A stretch of DNA of 64,000 nucleotides from Halobacillus andaensis (GCF_014636475.1 NZ_BMEL01000001.1:806001-870000); one strand, 5' to 3'. Numbered from the stretch's first letter, positions 34,544 to 43,276 are shown. Notes: generated by a model from the sequence alone, not told the origin. Translations and numbers: made by a program.

Positions 34544-34753
34544 ATGGTATACAAAGTTTTGTATCAGGAACTTTCTAAGGAAGTTCCTGTTCGCGAACGT
34601 ACGCAGGCTATGTACGTGGAAGCGAATTCAGAAAGAGAAGTACGTGAGAAATTATTTGAAAAGAAGTTGAATATCGAATATATCCAAGTGTTAAATGAGG
34701 AACATTTGGAATACGAAAAGCAAAGTGAAGATTTTCAATTGGAGAATGTGTAA
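34544..34753 (+). CDS. rpoY: RNA polymerase epsilon subunit
   Basis: A 69-residue small subunit of Firmicutes RNA polymerase, the same length as B. subtilis RpoY (YkzG). Signatures are VYKVLYQELSKEVPVRERTQAMYVEA and EKKLNIEYIQVL. AAGGAG lies ten bases before the ATG at 34544. The gene lies 3 bp before rnjA, an arrangement conserved across Bacilli, so they are co-transcribed. Confidence 0.94.
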   Translation: MVYKVLYQELSKEVPVRERTQAMYVEANSEREVREKLFEKKLNIEYIQVLNEEHLEYEKQSEDFQLENV

Positions 34754-34756
34754 TCT

Positions 34757-36424
34757 ATGAAGTTTGTGAAAAATGACCAAACCGCTGTGTTTGCTCTTGG
34801 CGGACTTGGCGAGATCGGTAAAAACACTTATGCAGTTCAATTCCAAGACGAAATCATCCTCATTGACGCTGGAATTAAGTTCCCTGAAGACGAGTTATTA
34901 GGAATTGACTACGTGATTCCCGATTACACGTACCTCATTCAAAACGAAGATAAAATTAAAGGGCTATTCATTACGCACGGGCACGAAGATCACATTGGCG
35001 GTATTCCTTACCTGCTGCGTGAAATTAACATCCCTATTTATGCAGGAAAGTTAGCTGCAGGTTTAATTCGTAATAAGCTGGACGAGCACGGTCTGCTAAG
35101 AAGTACAACCATGCACACAATTCAGGAAGACGATGTTATTAAATTCCGCAAAACATCGGTTTCTTTCTTCCGTACGACGCATAGTATCCCTGATTCTTAC
35201 GGAATCGTAGTTAAAACGCCTCCAGGTAATGTTGTTCACACTGGAGATTTCAAATTCGATTTCACCCCTGTTGGAGAACCAGCTAACCTTGCGCGTATGG
35301 CTGAGCTTGGTAAGGAAGGCGTGCTTGCACTACTTTCTGATAGCACAAATAGTGAAGTTCCTGGATTTACGAAGTCGGAAAAAGTAGTGAGCCAAGGTAT
35401 TGAAGATATTTTCACTCGTGTAGATGGAAGATTAATATTTGCTACTTTTGCATCAAATATTTACCGCTTACAGCAGGTCATCGAATCTGCAGTAAAGTAT
35501 AATCGTAAAGTTGCTGTATTTGGCAGGAGCATGGAAAACTCTGTTCGGATCGGTCAAGAACTTGGATATATTCAAGCTCCAAAAGAAACATTTATCGAGG
35601 CTAATCAAATTAATCGATACCCAGCTCATGAAGTTACAATTTTATGTACTGGTTCTCAAGGTGAGCCGATGGCTGCATTATCCAGAATCGCTAATGGTAC
35701 TCACCGTCAAATTCAAATTCAGCCGAAAGATACTGTCGTGTTTTCCTCTTCCCCAATCCCTGGTAACACGATAAGTGTCAGCCGTACGATTAATAAGCTT
35801 TACCGTGCGGGAGCTGATGTCATCCACGGACCATTAAACGATATTCATACATCTGGTCACGGCAGTCAAGAAGAAATGAAGCTTATGCTTCGTCTAATTC
35901 AGCCTAAGTATTTTATGCCGATTCACGGTGAATACCGTATGCTTAAAGAGCACGTGAATCTAAGCGAAGATTGCGGTTTAGATCCTGAAAATTGCTTCGT
36001 AATGGACAATGGTGATGTCCTTGCCTTAGGTAAAGACGAAGCTATGATTGCCGGCAAAATACCGTCTGGTTCTGTTTATGTCGATGGCAGCGGAATTGGC
36101 GACATCGGGAACATCGTACTAAGAGACCGCCGGATCCTTTCAGAAGAAGGACTAGTCATTGTTGTTGTAAGTATAAACATGAAGGAATTCAAGATTGCTT
36201 CAGGTCCTGATATTATCTCTAGAGGTTTCGTATACATGAGAGAATCAGAAGACCTTATTAAAGAAGCTCAAAAGCTTGTAAGCACGCATGTGGATAAAGT
36301 GATGCAGCGCAAAACGACTCAATGGTCTGAAATTAAAAATGAAATTACGGATACGATCGCTCCATTCTTATTTGAGAAAACGAAGCGTCGTCCAATGATC
36401 CTTCCAATTATTATGGAAGTATAA
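34757..36424 (+). CDS. rnjA: ribonuclease J1
   Basis: A 555-residue metallo-beta-lactamase/beta-CASP ribonuclease with 5'-to-3' exonuclease and endonuclease activity, a main RNA-decay enzyme of Firmicutes. The zinc ligands are in HGHEDH (His74, His76, Asp78, His79). The beta-CASP domain has the expected [15 protein letters not shown] and the histidine loop [16 protein letters not shown]. The C-terminal domain is complete. It follows rpoY directly. SR1P, encoded at 21358, modulates GapA-RNase J1 action in B. subtilis. Confidence 0.97.
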   Translation: MKFVKNDQTAVFALGGLGEIGKNTYAVQFQDEIILIDAGIKFPEDELLGIDYVIPDYTYLIQNEDKIKGLFITHGHEDHIGGIPYLLREINIPIYAGKLAAGLIRNKLDEHGLLRSTTMHTIQEDDVIKFRKTSVSFFRTTHSIPDSYGIVVKTPPGNVVHTGDFKFDFTPVGEPANLARMAELGKEGVLALLSDSTNSEVPGFTKSEKVVSQGIEDIFTRVDGRLIFATFASNIYRLQQVIESAVKYNRKVAVFGRSMENSVRIGQELGYIQAPKETFIEANQINRYPAHEVTILCTGSQGEPMAALSRIANGTHRQIQIQPKDTVVFSSSPIPGNTISVSRTINKLYRAGADVIHGPLNDIHTSGHGSQEEMKLMLRLIQPKYFMPIHGEYRMLKEHVNLSEDCGLDPENCFVMDNGDVLALGKDEAMIAGKIPSGSVYVDGSGIGDIGNIVLRDRRILSEEGLVIVVVSINMKEFKIASGPDIISRGFVYMRESEDLIKEAQKLVSTHVDKVMQRKTTQWSEIKNEITDTIAPFLFEKTKRRPMILPIIMEV

Positions 36425-36426
36425 AC

Positions 36427-36462
36427 AAAAACAACCTCACTATTCAGGTGAGGTTGTTTTTT
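36427..36462 (+). terminator. terminator of rnjA
   Basis: The hairpin AAAAACAACCTCAC...GTGAGGTTGTTTTTT. Confidence 0.92.
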
Positions 36463-36463
36463 C

Positions 36464-36502
36464 AGCTTGTGGAAAATCCCTGTTTTTCTGCAAGCTTTTT
36501 TT
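36464..36502. terminator. AGCTTGTRGA-type hairpin with T-run
   Basis: AGCTTG...CAAGCT arms are followed by seven T residues on the plus strand. It belongs to a recurring hairpin type also seen at 48005, 59779 and 61900. Confidence 0.7.
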
Positions 36503-36653
36503 CTTGCTGCCAGGAGCGAAGGCCCCTTCCCTTTCCGCGGACGAGCACCCGAGCTTCCTCGCGAAACCTACGCTCGGCGATCTCGGCACACTCGTTCTTC
36601 CGCAGGAGTGGAAGGGGCCTCGCTCCTTGGAATTTCATTAAGACAGAAAAAGA

Positions 36654-36824
36654 CTATCCTTCACCTCGCTCAACTTTGCTAGATGGAGGACAATCTTTTT
36701 TCATGTTCTGGCAGGTATCCGTGAACAGCACCTGTTCCTTCACTTTCTCTTTTCCACACAAATGACAATAGCTTTTGTCGACCTTCCAGACATGGCGAGT
36801 GATCACTGATCTAGGAGAAGACAT
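36654..36824 (-). CDS. possible 56-residue zinc-knuckle protein inside repeat D
   Basis: The minus-strand frame reads MSSPRSVITRHVWKVDKSY, then CHLCGK (Cys20, Cys23) and later Cys38 and Cys45. The pattern CxxC-14-CxxxxxxC resembles a small zinc-binding fold. No good ribosome site precedes the ATG, which lowers confidence. It is the only protein-like frame in any of the repeat elements of this window. It could be a remnant of a mobile-element gene or a genuine small protein. Confidence 0.35.
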   Translation of the reverse strand: MSSPRSVITRHVWKVDKSYCHLCGKEKVKEQVLFTDTCQNMKKDCPPSSKVERGEG

Positions 36825-36889
36825 TGAACGCGGTGAAAAATGAAAGAAATCAGGCTATCGGGACTTTCTCGACAGCCTGCAAAAAACAA

Positions 36890-37161
36890 GGTTGAGACAT
36901 AAGTATAGATGTCAAAAAAACGAACATTCGTAATTACGCAGATCTTCAGCGTAGTCAAAATGCGAAGACTCTTGTGGGAACAGCGCGAGCCGAAGATCCC
37001 GCAGGAAAGCGCTCTTTGCTTTCTGAGGAAGCTGAGGCCGTGCCCACGTAAAGAGAAGTATTTTGACGGAGCGGCGTACATTCGATATTACATAAATAAC
37101 CCGAACGGATTTCAATAGAATCGTTCGGATTATTTTATGCTTTATTCAGTTTTGTCCCAGC
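36890..37161 (-). repeat. dispersed repeat C1, complete copy in reverse orientation
   Basis: The ends GGTTGAGACATAAG (36890) and CTGGGACAAAAC on the other strand are inverted repeats of each other. Inside are a hairpin with CATAAATAACCCGAACGG arms and a GC-rich imperfect palindrome bounded by GTCAAAAT and ATTTTGAC. Other copies lie at 39022, 40519 and 61628. It is placed directly after the pyruvate oxidase stop codon, and its ends plus the T-run could act as that gene's terminator. Confidence 0.85.
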
Positions 37162-37169
37162 GTGTTTTT

Positions 37170-38891
37170 TTATTGAAGCCGTTTAATAGCTGTTTTCATA
37201 TCAGGTAAGTCTAAGTCCCCAGATTCAAAGAAGTTTTTTATAATATATTTCGAAAAGTTGGCGGCAGACTGGTAATCAATGTGACCTGGCAGTGGAGCTT
37301 GATCTTCTATAACCACATCAATAATCGCTGGCTTATTCGATAAGAACGCCTGCTTCATTTTAGTTGATAAATCTTCATGAGTTTCAATTCGGTACCCTTC
37401 TCCTCCGCATGCTTCAGCGAATTTTGCAAAGTCCACTTCGCCTAAGTCTGTTTTGTAATTAAGATGTCCCATTTGCTCTTGCTCATATTTAATCATGGCA
37501 ATTTTACTGTTATTTAAAACAATCATTTTAATAGGCAACTCATATTGGACGGCTGTTGCAAAATCCTGCATAACCATAGAAAATCCACCATCACCGCTAA
37601 TTCCAATCACCTGACGGTCAGGGTGAGCCAATTGAGCGGCAATCGCTCCCGGCAGACCGCTGCCCATCGTAGCTAACCATCCTGATATAAGAAAACGTTG
37701 ATCAACAAAAGGCAGAAAGCGTGATACCCAAACCGTAACGTTTCCAACATCAGCGGAAACGATGGCTTGCGGCTTCATGACTTCCTCTAAATGATACATT
37801 ACTTGTGGTGCATGTAATGGATCTTCTGATGAACGCTTTTCCTCTTGAAGAGCTACACTCCACTTCTTCATTTTGCTTTGATACTTTTCTAAAAAGGCAG
37901 CATTGTCATTCTCTTCTACATAATACGTTAACGATTCAAGTGTCTCTTTAGCATCTCCAGCCAGACCAAGCGTAATTGGATAATATTTGCCCAGGTGATC
38001 TGGTTTATTATCAATTTGAATCGCTGTAACTTGATCAGGCAAAAATTCGAGATATGGAAATTGCGTTCCAACTAAAAGCAGTAAATCACATTCTTTCATG
38101 GCATGATAGGCGGGTTTCGTACCTAACTGCCCATGCTGTCCTAAACAAAAGGGATGATGATCAGGAAGCACTCCTTTACCTAGTAAACTCAAAATAATCG
38201 GTGATTTAATTTTTTCTGCAAATGAAATTAATTCAGTTCTAGCATTCGCAGCTCCTTGACCTGCTAAAATAAGAGGTTTTTCTGCCTTCTCTATTAACGA
38301 TTTTGCCTCTTCTAAATGCTTGTCCTGAGGACTGATTTCTGGTCGGTAATAGCTTGATGATGTCAACTTTACATCATAGGAATGTTTCTTTCCAAATAAG
38401 TCATCAGGTACGACGAGTACAGAAACACCTTTATGAGTAAAAGCTTCCCTTATCGCTTGATTCATTAGATCGGGAAGCTGCTTCTCTGTTTGAACCCGTT
38501 TGTTAAATACAGCCACATCATCAAACATTTTTTCTAAATTAATTTCCTGAAAAGCTCCTGTCCCTACTTCTTCACTATTCACTTGACCAACGATAGCTAA
38601 AACGGGTGCTTTATCAGATTTCGCATCATATAATCCATTTAATAAATGAATACCGCCTGGACCCGCAATCGACATGCAGACTCCTAGTTCGCCTGTTAAT
38701 TTGGCATGAGCTGCTGCAGCTAACGACGCGGTCTCTTCGTGTCTAACTTGAATAAACTCAATCTCTTCTTTTCTCTTTCTCAAATCTTCAATAAGTTCAT
38801 TTATGGAATCGCCGGGTAATCCATAGACGTGATGAACACCCCAATTTATTAATAGATCGACTAGAATTTGTCCTGTTCTTTGTTCTGCCAA
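37170..38891 (-). CDS. pyruvate oxidase-like thiamine diphosphate enzyme (YdaP-like)
   Basis: A 573-residue enzyme with the three-domain acetohydroxyacid synthase/pyruvate oxidase fold. It has the catalytic glutamate region VRHEETASLAAAAHAKLTG (about 48-66), a central FAD-type domain, and the thiamine motif GDGGFSMVMQDFATAVQYELPIKMIVLNN (about 430-458). It resembles B. subtilis YdaP, a putative pyruvate oxidase, more than acetolactate synthase. A menaquinone-linked route from pyruvate to acetate is possible. Translation starts at a TTG behind GGAAGG. A sigma-B-like promoter lies upstream. Confidence 0.87.
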   Translation of the reverse strand: MAEQRTGQILVDLLINWGVHHVYGLPGDSINELIEDLRKRKEEIEFIQVRHEETASLAAAAHAKLTGELGVCMSIAGPGGIHLLNGLYDAKSDKAPVLAIVGQVNSEEVGTGAFQEINLEKMFDDVAVFNKRVQTEKQLPDLMNQAIREAFTHKGVSVLVVPDDLFGKKHSYDVKLTSSSYYRPEISPQDKHLEEAKSLIEKAEKPLILAGQGAANARTELISFAEKIKSPIILSLLGKGVLPDHHPFCLGQHGQLGTKPAYHAMKECDLLLLVGTQFPYLEFLPDQVTAIQIDNKPDHLGKYYPITLGLAGDAKETLESLTYYVEENDNAAFLEKYQSKMKKWSVALQEEKRSSEDPLHAPQVMYHLEEVMKPQAIVSADVGNVTVWVSRFLPFVDQRFLISGWLATMGSGLPGAIAAQLAHPDRQVIGISGDGGFSMVMQDFATAVQYELPIKMIVLNNSKIAMIKYEQEQMGHLNYKTDLGEVDFAKFAEACGGEGYRIETHEDLSTKMKQAFLSNKPAIIDVVIEDQAPLPGHIDYQSAANFSKYIIKNFFESGDLDLPDMKTAIKRLQ

Positions 38892-38932
38892 GAGAGATCC
38901 TTCCTTTCGCTAAAAACACTTTATCTATGTTT

Positions 38933-38957
38933 TTTCCCTTCCCCATTAAATTTAAAC
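38933..38957 (-). promoter_or_regulatory. candidate sigma-B promoter of the pyruvate oxidase gene
   Basis: GTTTAA (38952-38957), a 13-base spacer and GGGAAA (38933-38938) fit the sigma-B pattern GTTTAA-N12-15-GGGWAW. B. subtilis ydaP is a general-stress gene under sigma-B. Confidence 0.5.
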
Positions 38958-38993
38958 CATACGGCAGAAAACCATATTATTACATATAAAAAA

Positions 38994-39012
38994 AGAACCT
39001 CTATAAGGTTCT
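38994..39012 (-). terminator. terminator-like hairpin, left copy flanking repeat E4
   Basis: AGAACCTCTATAAGGTTCT recurs at 39718-39736 with one base different. On the minus strand it is followed by a T-run. No gene ends immediately beside it, which suggests it is the displaced terminator of ktrC. Confidence 0.8.
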
Positions 39013-39717
39013 CAGCTTGTTGAGTCTGTGACAAAACTGAATAAAGCATAAAATAATCCGAACGATTCTATTGAAATCAGCTCGGATTACTTATGTGCAA
39101 GAAAGAATTTTCACCATCGCTCCGTCAAAATACTTCGCTTTCCGTGGGCACGGCCTCAGCTTCCTCGGAAAGCAAAGAGCGCTTTCCTGTGGGATCTTTG
39201 ACTCGTGCTGTTCCCACAGGAGTCTACGCATTTTGACTACGCAATAATCTGCTTTATTCTAGTCAAAGTCTACGTTCGGTTTTTACACAATTGCTTTACT
39301 TATGTCCCGGTCTCTACATTTTTTACGCATGTGTAAGTTTCTTTCGTTCAATAGAATAAAGGGGGAGTCCCTTTCCGGGGCGAATATTGTGCCTGCTCAG
39401 GCTTATACCTTCCCGGTTCAAACCTTATTCGTATCTCCCCTAGGAGTCTCGCCGTTTCCTGCAACCCTTTTTCAATAATCGATCATTGGAAAAACAAAGC
39501 CGGGTATTCATACTATGGTTTCAAAACCCAATTTGATAAAAGGAACAGAAAAAGTAACGACTCCTGCGGGACGAGCAGACAGGATAGGCCCCGGAGATCG
39601 CAGATCGAGGAGACTTTCCGTCTTGCCCCGCGGAAAGCGGCATTTTTTCTGTTCCTTTTCACCAGATAAATATGAAGGAACCATAGTTATCTCCGGCTAA
39701 GCTTCTTCAACACCCTT
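39013..39717 (+). repeat. dispersed repeat E4, forward copy interrupted by repeat C2
   Basis: The left end CAGCTTGTTGAG is split from its partner arm TCTCTACATTTTTTACGC (39311) by C2. The E sequence then continues exactly as in E5: ATGTGTAAGTTTCTTTCG, AATAGAATAAAGGGG, module A to 39470, module B 39515-39690, and the right end AAGCTTCTTCAACACCC. Removing 39022-39314 restores a normal E element. Confidence 0.87.
39022..39314 (+). repeat. dispersed repeat C2, nested inside E4
   Basis: The ends GAGTCTGTGACAAAAC and (other strand) GAGACCGGGACATAAG are inverted repeats. It contains the CATAAAATAATCCGAACG hairpin and the palindrome core with GTGGGCACGGCCTCAGC. It sits in the terminal hairpin of E4. 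Confidence 0.87.
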
Positions 39718-39736
39718 AGAACCTCTCTAAGGTTCT
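39718..39736 (-). terminator. terminator of ktrC, right copy flanking repeat E4
   Basis: AGAACCTCTCTAAGGTTCT lies next to the ktrC stop and matches 38994-39012 at 18 of 19 positions. Confidence 0.8.
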
Positions 39737-39737
39737 T

Positions 39738-40403
39738 TTAATCTTCCACCACTAAATTTTTCTCGAAACGACTTATATCCTTATCCGCACCAATGACGAT
39801 TAAAATATCGCTCTCGTGAATCTCTTCAGTAGCCATTGGAGATACAATAACTTCTTTCTTCCTCTTAATCGCTACAACGTTACATCCGTACTCTGCACGG
39901 ATATCTAGATCAACTAAGGTTCGGCCGCTCATTTTACTGCCTGCTTTTACTTCTACTACACTGTGATCATCTGAAAGCTCGATGTAATCTAATATATTAT
40001 TGGAAATAATATTATGCGCAATTCGTTTCCCCATATCTCTTTCCGGGTGAACGACATGATCTGCACCAATTTTACTTAAGATTTTTTCATGGTAATCATT
40101 TTGTGCTTTCACTGTTATCGTTTTTATCCCTAATTCCTTCAACATCAACGTTGTTAACATACTCGCTTGAATATTATCGCCTATGGCTACAATAACGTGA
40201 TCAATATTACGTATACCTAACTCTCTTAACACATTCTCATCTGTTGAGTCCGCAATAACAGCATGGGCAGCAATGTCCCTATATTCATTTACTTTATCTT
40301 CATCTAAATCAAGAGCTAATACTTCCATACCTTCTCGGCTCAATTCCCGGCAAATACTGCCGCCGAAACGACCTAGCCCTATCACGGCAAATTCTTTTTT
40401 CAT
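39738..40403 (-). CDS. ktrC: KtrC, RCK-domain regulator of potassium uptake
   Basis: A cytosolic gating subunit of 221 residues, the same length as B. subtilis KtrC (YkqB). The N-terminal RCK_N domain has the nucleotide motif VIGLGRFGGSICREL and acidic ribose-binding LDLDEDK. The C-terminal RCK_C domain (about 135-221) is the site where c-di-AMP binds in this family. It gates a KtrD-type channel subunit, which is not in this window. GGAGG lies eight bases before the ATG at 40403. DarB (55272), also a c-di-AMP receptor family, is nearby. Confidence 0.93.
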   Translation of the reverse strand: MKKEFAVIGLGRFGGSICRELSREGMEVLALDLDEDKVNEYRDIAAHAVIADSTDENVLRELGIRNIDHVIVAIGDNIQASMLTTLMLKELGIKTITVKAQNDYHEKILSKIGADHVVHPERDMGKRIAHNIISNNILDYIELSDDHSVVEVKAGSKMSGRTLVDLDIRAEYGCNVVAIKRKKEVIVSPMATEEIHESDILIVIGADKDISRFEKNLVVED

Positions 40404-40440
40404 TCGTCTAGCCTCCAAAATTCATTTAACATCTACCGTT

Positions 40441-40469
40441 ATTCTATCACATTTTTTAGGTGTAAAAAA
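40441..40469 (-). promoter_or_regulatory. candidate promoter of ktrC
   Basis: An extended -10 (TGA then TAGAAT, 40441-40446) on the minus strand, with a T-rich -35 region. Confidence 0.45.
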
Positions 40470-40518
40470 TTTTCGGTCAACGGTCCATCTATTACTAAGT
40501 ATCCCATAAAAATAAAGA

Positions 40519-40795
40519 GACTGGGTTATAAGTAAAACAGGCATGTCAAAAAACGAACATTTGTATAAATGCAGATCATTAGCGTAGTCAAAATGCGAAG
40601 ACTCCTGTGGGAACAGCGCGAGTCGAAGATCCCGCAGGAAAGCGCTCTTTGCTTTCCGAGGAAGCAGAGGCCGTGCCCACGTAAAGCGAATCATTTTGAC
40701 GGAGCGGTTTGAATTCTCTTTAACATAAATAATCCGAACTGATTTCAATAAACTCGTCCGGATTATTTTATGCTATATTCAGTTTTAGCCCAGCC
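40519..40795 (-). repeat. dispersed repeat C3, complete copy in reverse orientation
   Basis: The ends GACTGGGTTATAAG and (other strand) GGCTGGGCTAAAACTG are inverted repeats. It shares with C1 the hairpin, GTCAAAATGCGAAGACTCC and AAGCGCTCTTTGCTTTCC. It begins three bases after the cydB stop codon, so it forms the 3' untranslated end of cydAB. Confidence 0.85.
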
Positions 40796-40798
40796 TGC

Positions 40799-41812
40799 CT
40801 ACTTATTTCCTTTTACGTAGTCTGCATCGAATAAAAATAAACGCATAAGCAGATATAAAGATGGGACGAGCAAGCATAGGCCTGCTATAAAGACAATGAC
40901 AAGAGTAATCCCCATCGTTTCATGAGTGGCTCCACTTGTAATCGTAATATATGGTTGAAGAATATATGGCAGGTGGGAGGCTCCATAGCCAAAGAAGGCA
41001 AAGAAAAACTGGAACATGACAGCTATAAATGCCCATCCATAGTACCTGCCGCTATATACAAGAAGAACAGCTGCCATAAAGAAAGCTACCGAGATTCCAA
41101 ACATCCACCATAGGTCTATCGCTTTTTGATAATGCTCCGGGTTATGCTGACTTAAAGCAATAAACGTAGTTAAGCTGGCAATGATGGTCGGAGAGCTCCA
41201 AAAAAGAGCATATTTCCTGACAAGCTCTAAAGCCGGCTGGTCATTAGCCCTCGAAGCATAGTAGGTTAAAAACATAGCGCTAATATAGAGGACAGAAACG
41301 ATCGCTAGAAAAACAACACTCCAAGAATATGGACTAGACAACAACTCACCATACAAAAGCTGTACACCATTTGCTGTTTCCTCGATAAATCCGCCTTCGG
41401 AAAGCGTTAAAGCCGTTGAAAGTGAAGCTGGAATAAGCAGTCCTGTAGCACCGTATAAAAACATATACAAATGGTTGTCTTTGGATCCGTAGTTTTCAAA
41501 CGCGTAGAAAGATCCGCGAATGGCCAGCAGGATGATCGCTATACTGCCTGGAATGAGTAAAGCTTGACCATAATAGAAGGCGGCATCTGGAAAGAAACCA
41601 ACAATTCCTACGAAGAAAAAGACAAAGAACACGTTGGTAACTTCCCACACTGGCGATAGATACCTGGCAATCAGCTTGTTCATAATGTGATCCTTTTTAG
41701 TCAGCTTCGCATAGTAAGCAAAGAATCCTGCTCCAAAATCTACGGAAGCTACGATTAAATAACCATATAAGAAGATCCAGAGCACAGTAATTCCTATATA
41801 CTCATACCCCAT
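40799..41812 (-). CDS. cydB: cytochrome bd-type quinol oxidase subunit II
   Basis: A 337-residue membrane protein with eight to nine helices, matching CydB. Signatures are the N-terminal LWIFLYGYLIVASVDFGAGFFAYY and the loop with WEVTNVFFVFFFVGIVGFFPDA. Its ATG overlaps the cydA stop codon by one base. It supports heme binding by subunit I. Repeat C3 follows directly. Confidence 0.93.
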   Translation of the reverse strand: MGYEYIGITVLWIFLYGYLIVASVDFGAGFFAYYAKLTKKDHIMNKLIARYLSPVWEVTNVFFVFFFVGIVGFFPDAAFYYGQALLIPGSIAIILLAIRGSFYAFENYGSKDNHLYMFLYGATGLLIPASLSTALTLSEGGFIEETANGVQLLYGELLSSPYSWSVVFLAIVSVLYISAMFLTYYASRANDQPALELVRKYALFWSSPTIIASLTTFIALSQHNPEHYQKAIDLWWMFGISVAFFMAAVLLVYSGRYYGWAFIAVMFQFFFAFFGYGASHLPYILQPYITITSGATHETMGITLVIVFIAGLCLLVPSLYLLMRLFLFDADYVKGNK

Positions 41813-43167
41813 TATTCATCCTCCTTCGTAGCTGCAACTTCAGGATATCGGTCTTCAAATTCAGCCTCTGCCGGGTGGTCTTTAAACATTTTACGCAGGA
41901 CCACTACGCACCCAACTCCTAATACGGTATAAAGGGCTGTAAACAAAATAAACATTAAACCGACATGATTCGAAGTGGTCGCCCCTTCAGCTACTGTCAT
42001 AATTCCTCTTAAGATCCATGGCTGACGGCCTTCTTCTGCATAGATCCAGCCAAATTCAATAGCTAACATGGATAATGGTCCACATGTAGCAATCAGCCAT
42101 AGCAGTATATTATTCTCTTCATTCCACTTCTTCACTTTCCAGAACAGAAGGAATAATGCGGATACGCCTAAAGTATACATCCCTATTGAAACCATTAAAT
42201 CAAACATATAGTGGATCCAAAGCGGAGGCTGTTCTTCTTCAGGTGTTTCATTCAAGCCTTCTACTTCTGCATTAAAATCACCATATGCTAAAAAGCTCAA
42301 TGCTTTCGGGATGCGAATGGCGTTTTCTGTTTCTCCCTCTTCGTTTAGCGTCCCAAATAAAACGAGGTCTGCACCACTTTCAGTTTCAAAGTGCCACTCC
42401 CCTGCTGCTAATTTTTCAGGCTGATGCTCTGCTAGAAACTTAGCTGATAAATCACCAGCTACAGCTGTTAATATAGCAAAGATAAATGTTGCTGTTACTG
42501 TAAGCTTTAAGGCTTTCTTGTGATAAGTGGATCCTTTCTTCTTTATCAGCATAACGGCAGCGATCGTTGCTAATATTGCTGCCGAGGTTAAATAAGAAGA
42601 TGCGACGACGTGAAAAACCTTAGTAGGTGTCGCTGGGTTAAACATAGCAGCAATCGGATTAATGTCCGTCACTGTATTTCCATCTAATTCAAAACCTTGT
42701 GGTGTATTCATAAACGAATTTACCGTGGTAATAAAGAAGGCAGATAATGTTGAACCTACAATTACAGGTATAGATAAAAGCCAATGGTACATAGGATTCT
42801 TAAAACGATCCCACGTATATAAATAGATTCCTAGAAAGATAGCTTCAAAGAAAAAAGCAAAGACTTCCATAAATAAAGGGAGACTAATCACATTTCCAGC
42901 GATCTGCATAAATCGCGGCCATAATAGCGAAAGCTGTAAGCCAATCGCCGTCCCTGTTACAACTCCTACAGCGATCGTCACAGTCATCCCTCTTGTCCAT
43001 CGCCTGGCCAGAAGCTGTAAATGTTGATCATTTCTTTTTATTCCAAGAAATTCTGCGATGGAGATCATTATCGGTATACCTACACCCACCGTCGCAAAAA
43101 TCACGTGAAAGACTAAAGTTAACGTTGTAAGTAAGCGGCTCATCGTCACGCTATCTTCAAAAAACAT
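41812..43167 (-). CDS. cydA: cytochrome bd-type quinol oxidase subunit I
   Basis: A 451-residue subunit that reduces oxygen with electrons from menaquinol without pumping protons. It has the N-terminal heme region FHVIFATVGVGIPI, a Q-loop with FLAEHQPEKLAAGEWHFET (about 221-239) and the conserved GRQPWILRG (about 382-390). The Q-loop is short, as in Firmicutes. The length suits either CydA or the YthA-type paralogue (cytochrome bb'); sequence alone does not decide. GGGGG precedes the ATG. A Rex-like operator lies upstream. Confidence 0.93.
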   Translation of the reverse strand: MFFEDSVTMSRLLTTLTLVFHVIFATVGVGIPIMISIAEFLGIKRNDQHLQLLARRWTRGMTVTIAVGVVTGTAIGLQLSLLWPRFMQIAGNVISLPLFMEVFAFFFEAIFLGIYLYTWDRFKNPMYHWLLSIPVIVGSTLSAFFITTVNSFMNTPQGFELDGNTVTDINPIAAMFNPATPTKVFHVVASSYLTSAAILATIAAVMLIKKKGSTYHKKALKLTVTATFIFAILTAVAGDLSAKFLAEHQPEKLAAGEWHFETESGADLVLFGTLNEEGETENAIRIPKALSFLAYGDFNAEVEGLNETPEEEQPPLWIHYMFDLMVSIGMYTLGVSALFLLFWKVKKWNEENNILLWLIATCGPLSMLAIEFGWIYAEEGRQPWILRGIMTVAEGATTSNHVGLMFILFTALYTVLGVGCVVVLRKMFKDHPAEAEFEDRYPEVAATKEDE

Positions 43168-43258
43168 AAAAGTACCCCCTTGAACTTAATCAAGTAAATT
43201 TGTCTTCGTCTATTATAAAACGGCACGCTGCTCTACAGAAGGACAAGTAATGACTATT

Positions 43259-43276
43259 TTGTGACAAACTTCACAA
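43259..43276. promoter_or_regulatory. Rex operator upstream of cydAB
   Basis: TTGTGACAAACTTCACAA is an inverted repeat matching the Rex consensus TTGTGAANNNNTTCACAA with one changed position. Rex, an NADH-sensing repressor, controls cyd genes in many Firmicutes. A TATAAT -10 lies downstream at 43212-43217 (minus strand). Confidence 0.65.

Larger units (their letters stand above)
36463..36889 (+). repeat. repeat D, an E-like element with a different GC-rich core
   Basis: The left end TCAGCTTGTGGAAAATCCC and the right end TTTCTCGACAGCCTG match the termini of the E family. The core (36508-36632) is a different long imperfect palindrome, bounded by GGAGCGAAGGCCCC and GGGGCCTCGCTCC. The remainder (36640-36860) holds a possible small minus-strand gene. 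I see one copy of this core in the window. Confidence 0.6.

Noticed and set aside
36448-36765. Plus-strand frame after rnjA
   Set aside because: It starts at the terminator hairpin and runs through the repeat D core; no ribosome site and no family resemblance.
36803-37118. Frames in repeat C1 (and the equivalent at 40422-40748)
   Set aside because: The translations of C1 and C3 resemble each other only because the DNA is repeated; frames extend into different flanks and have no start signals.
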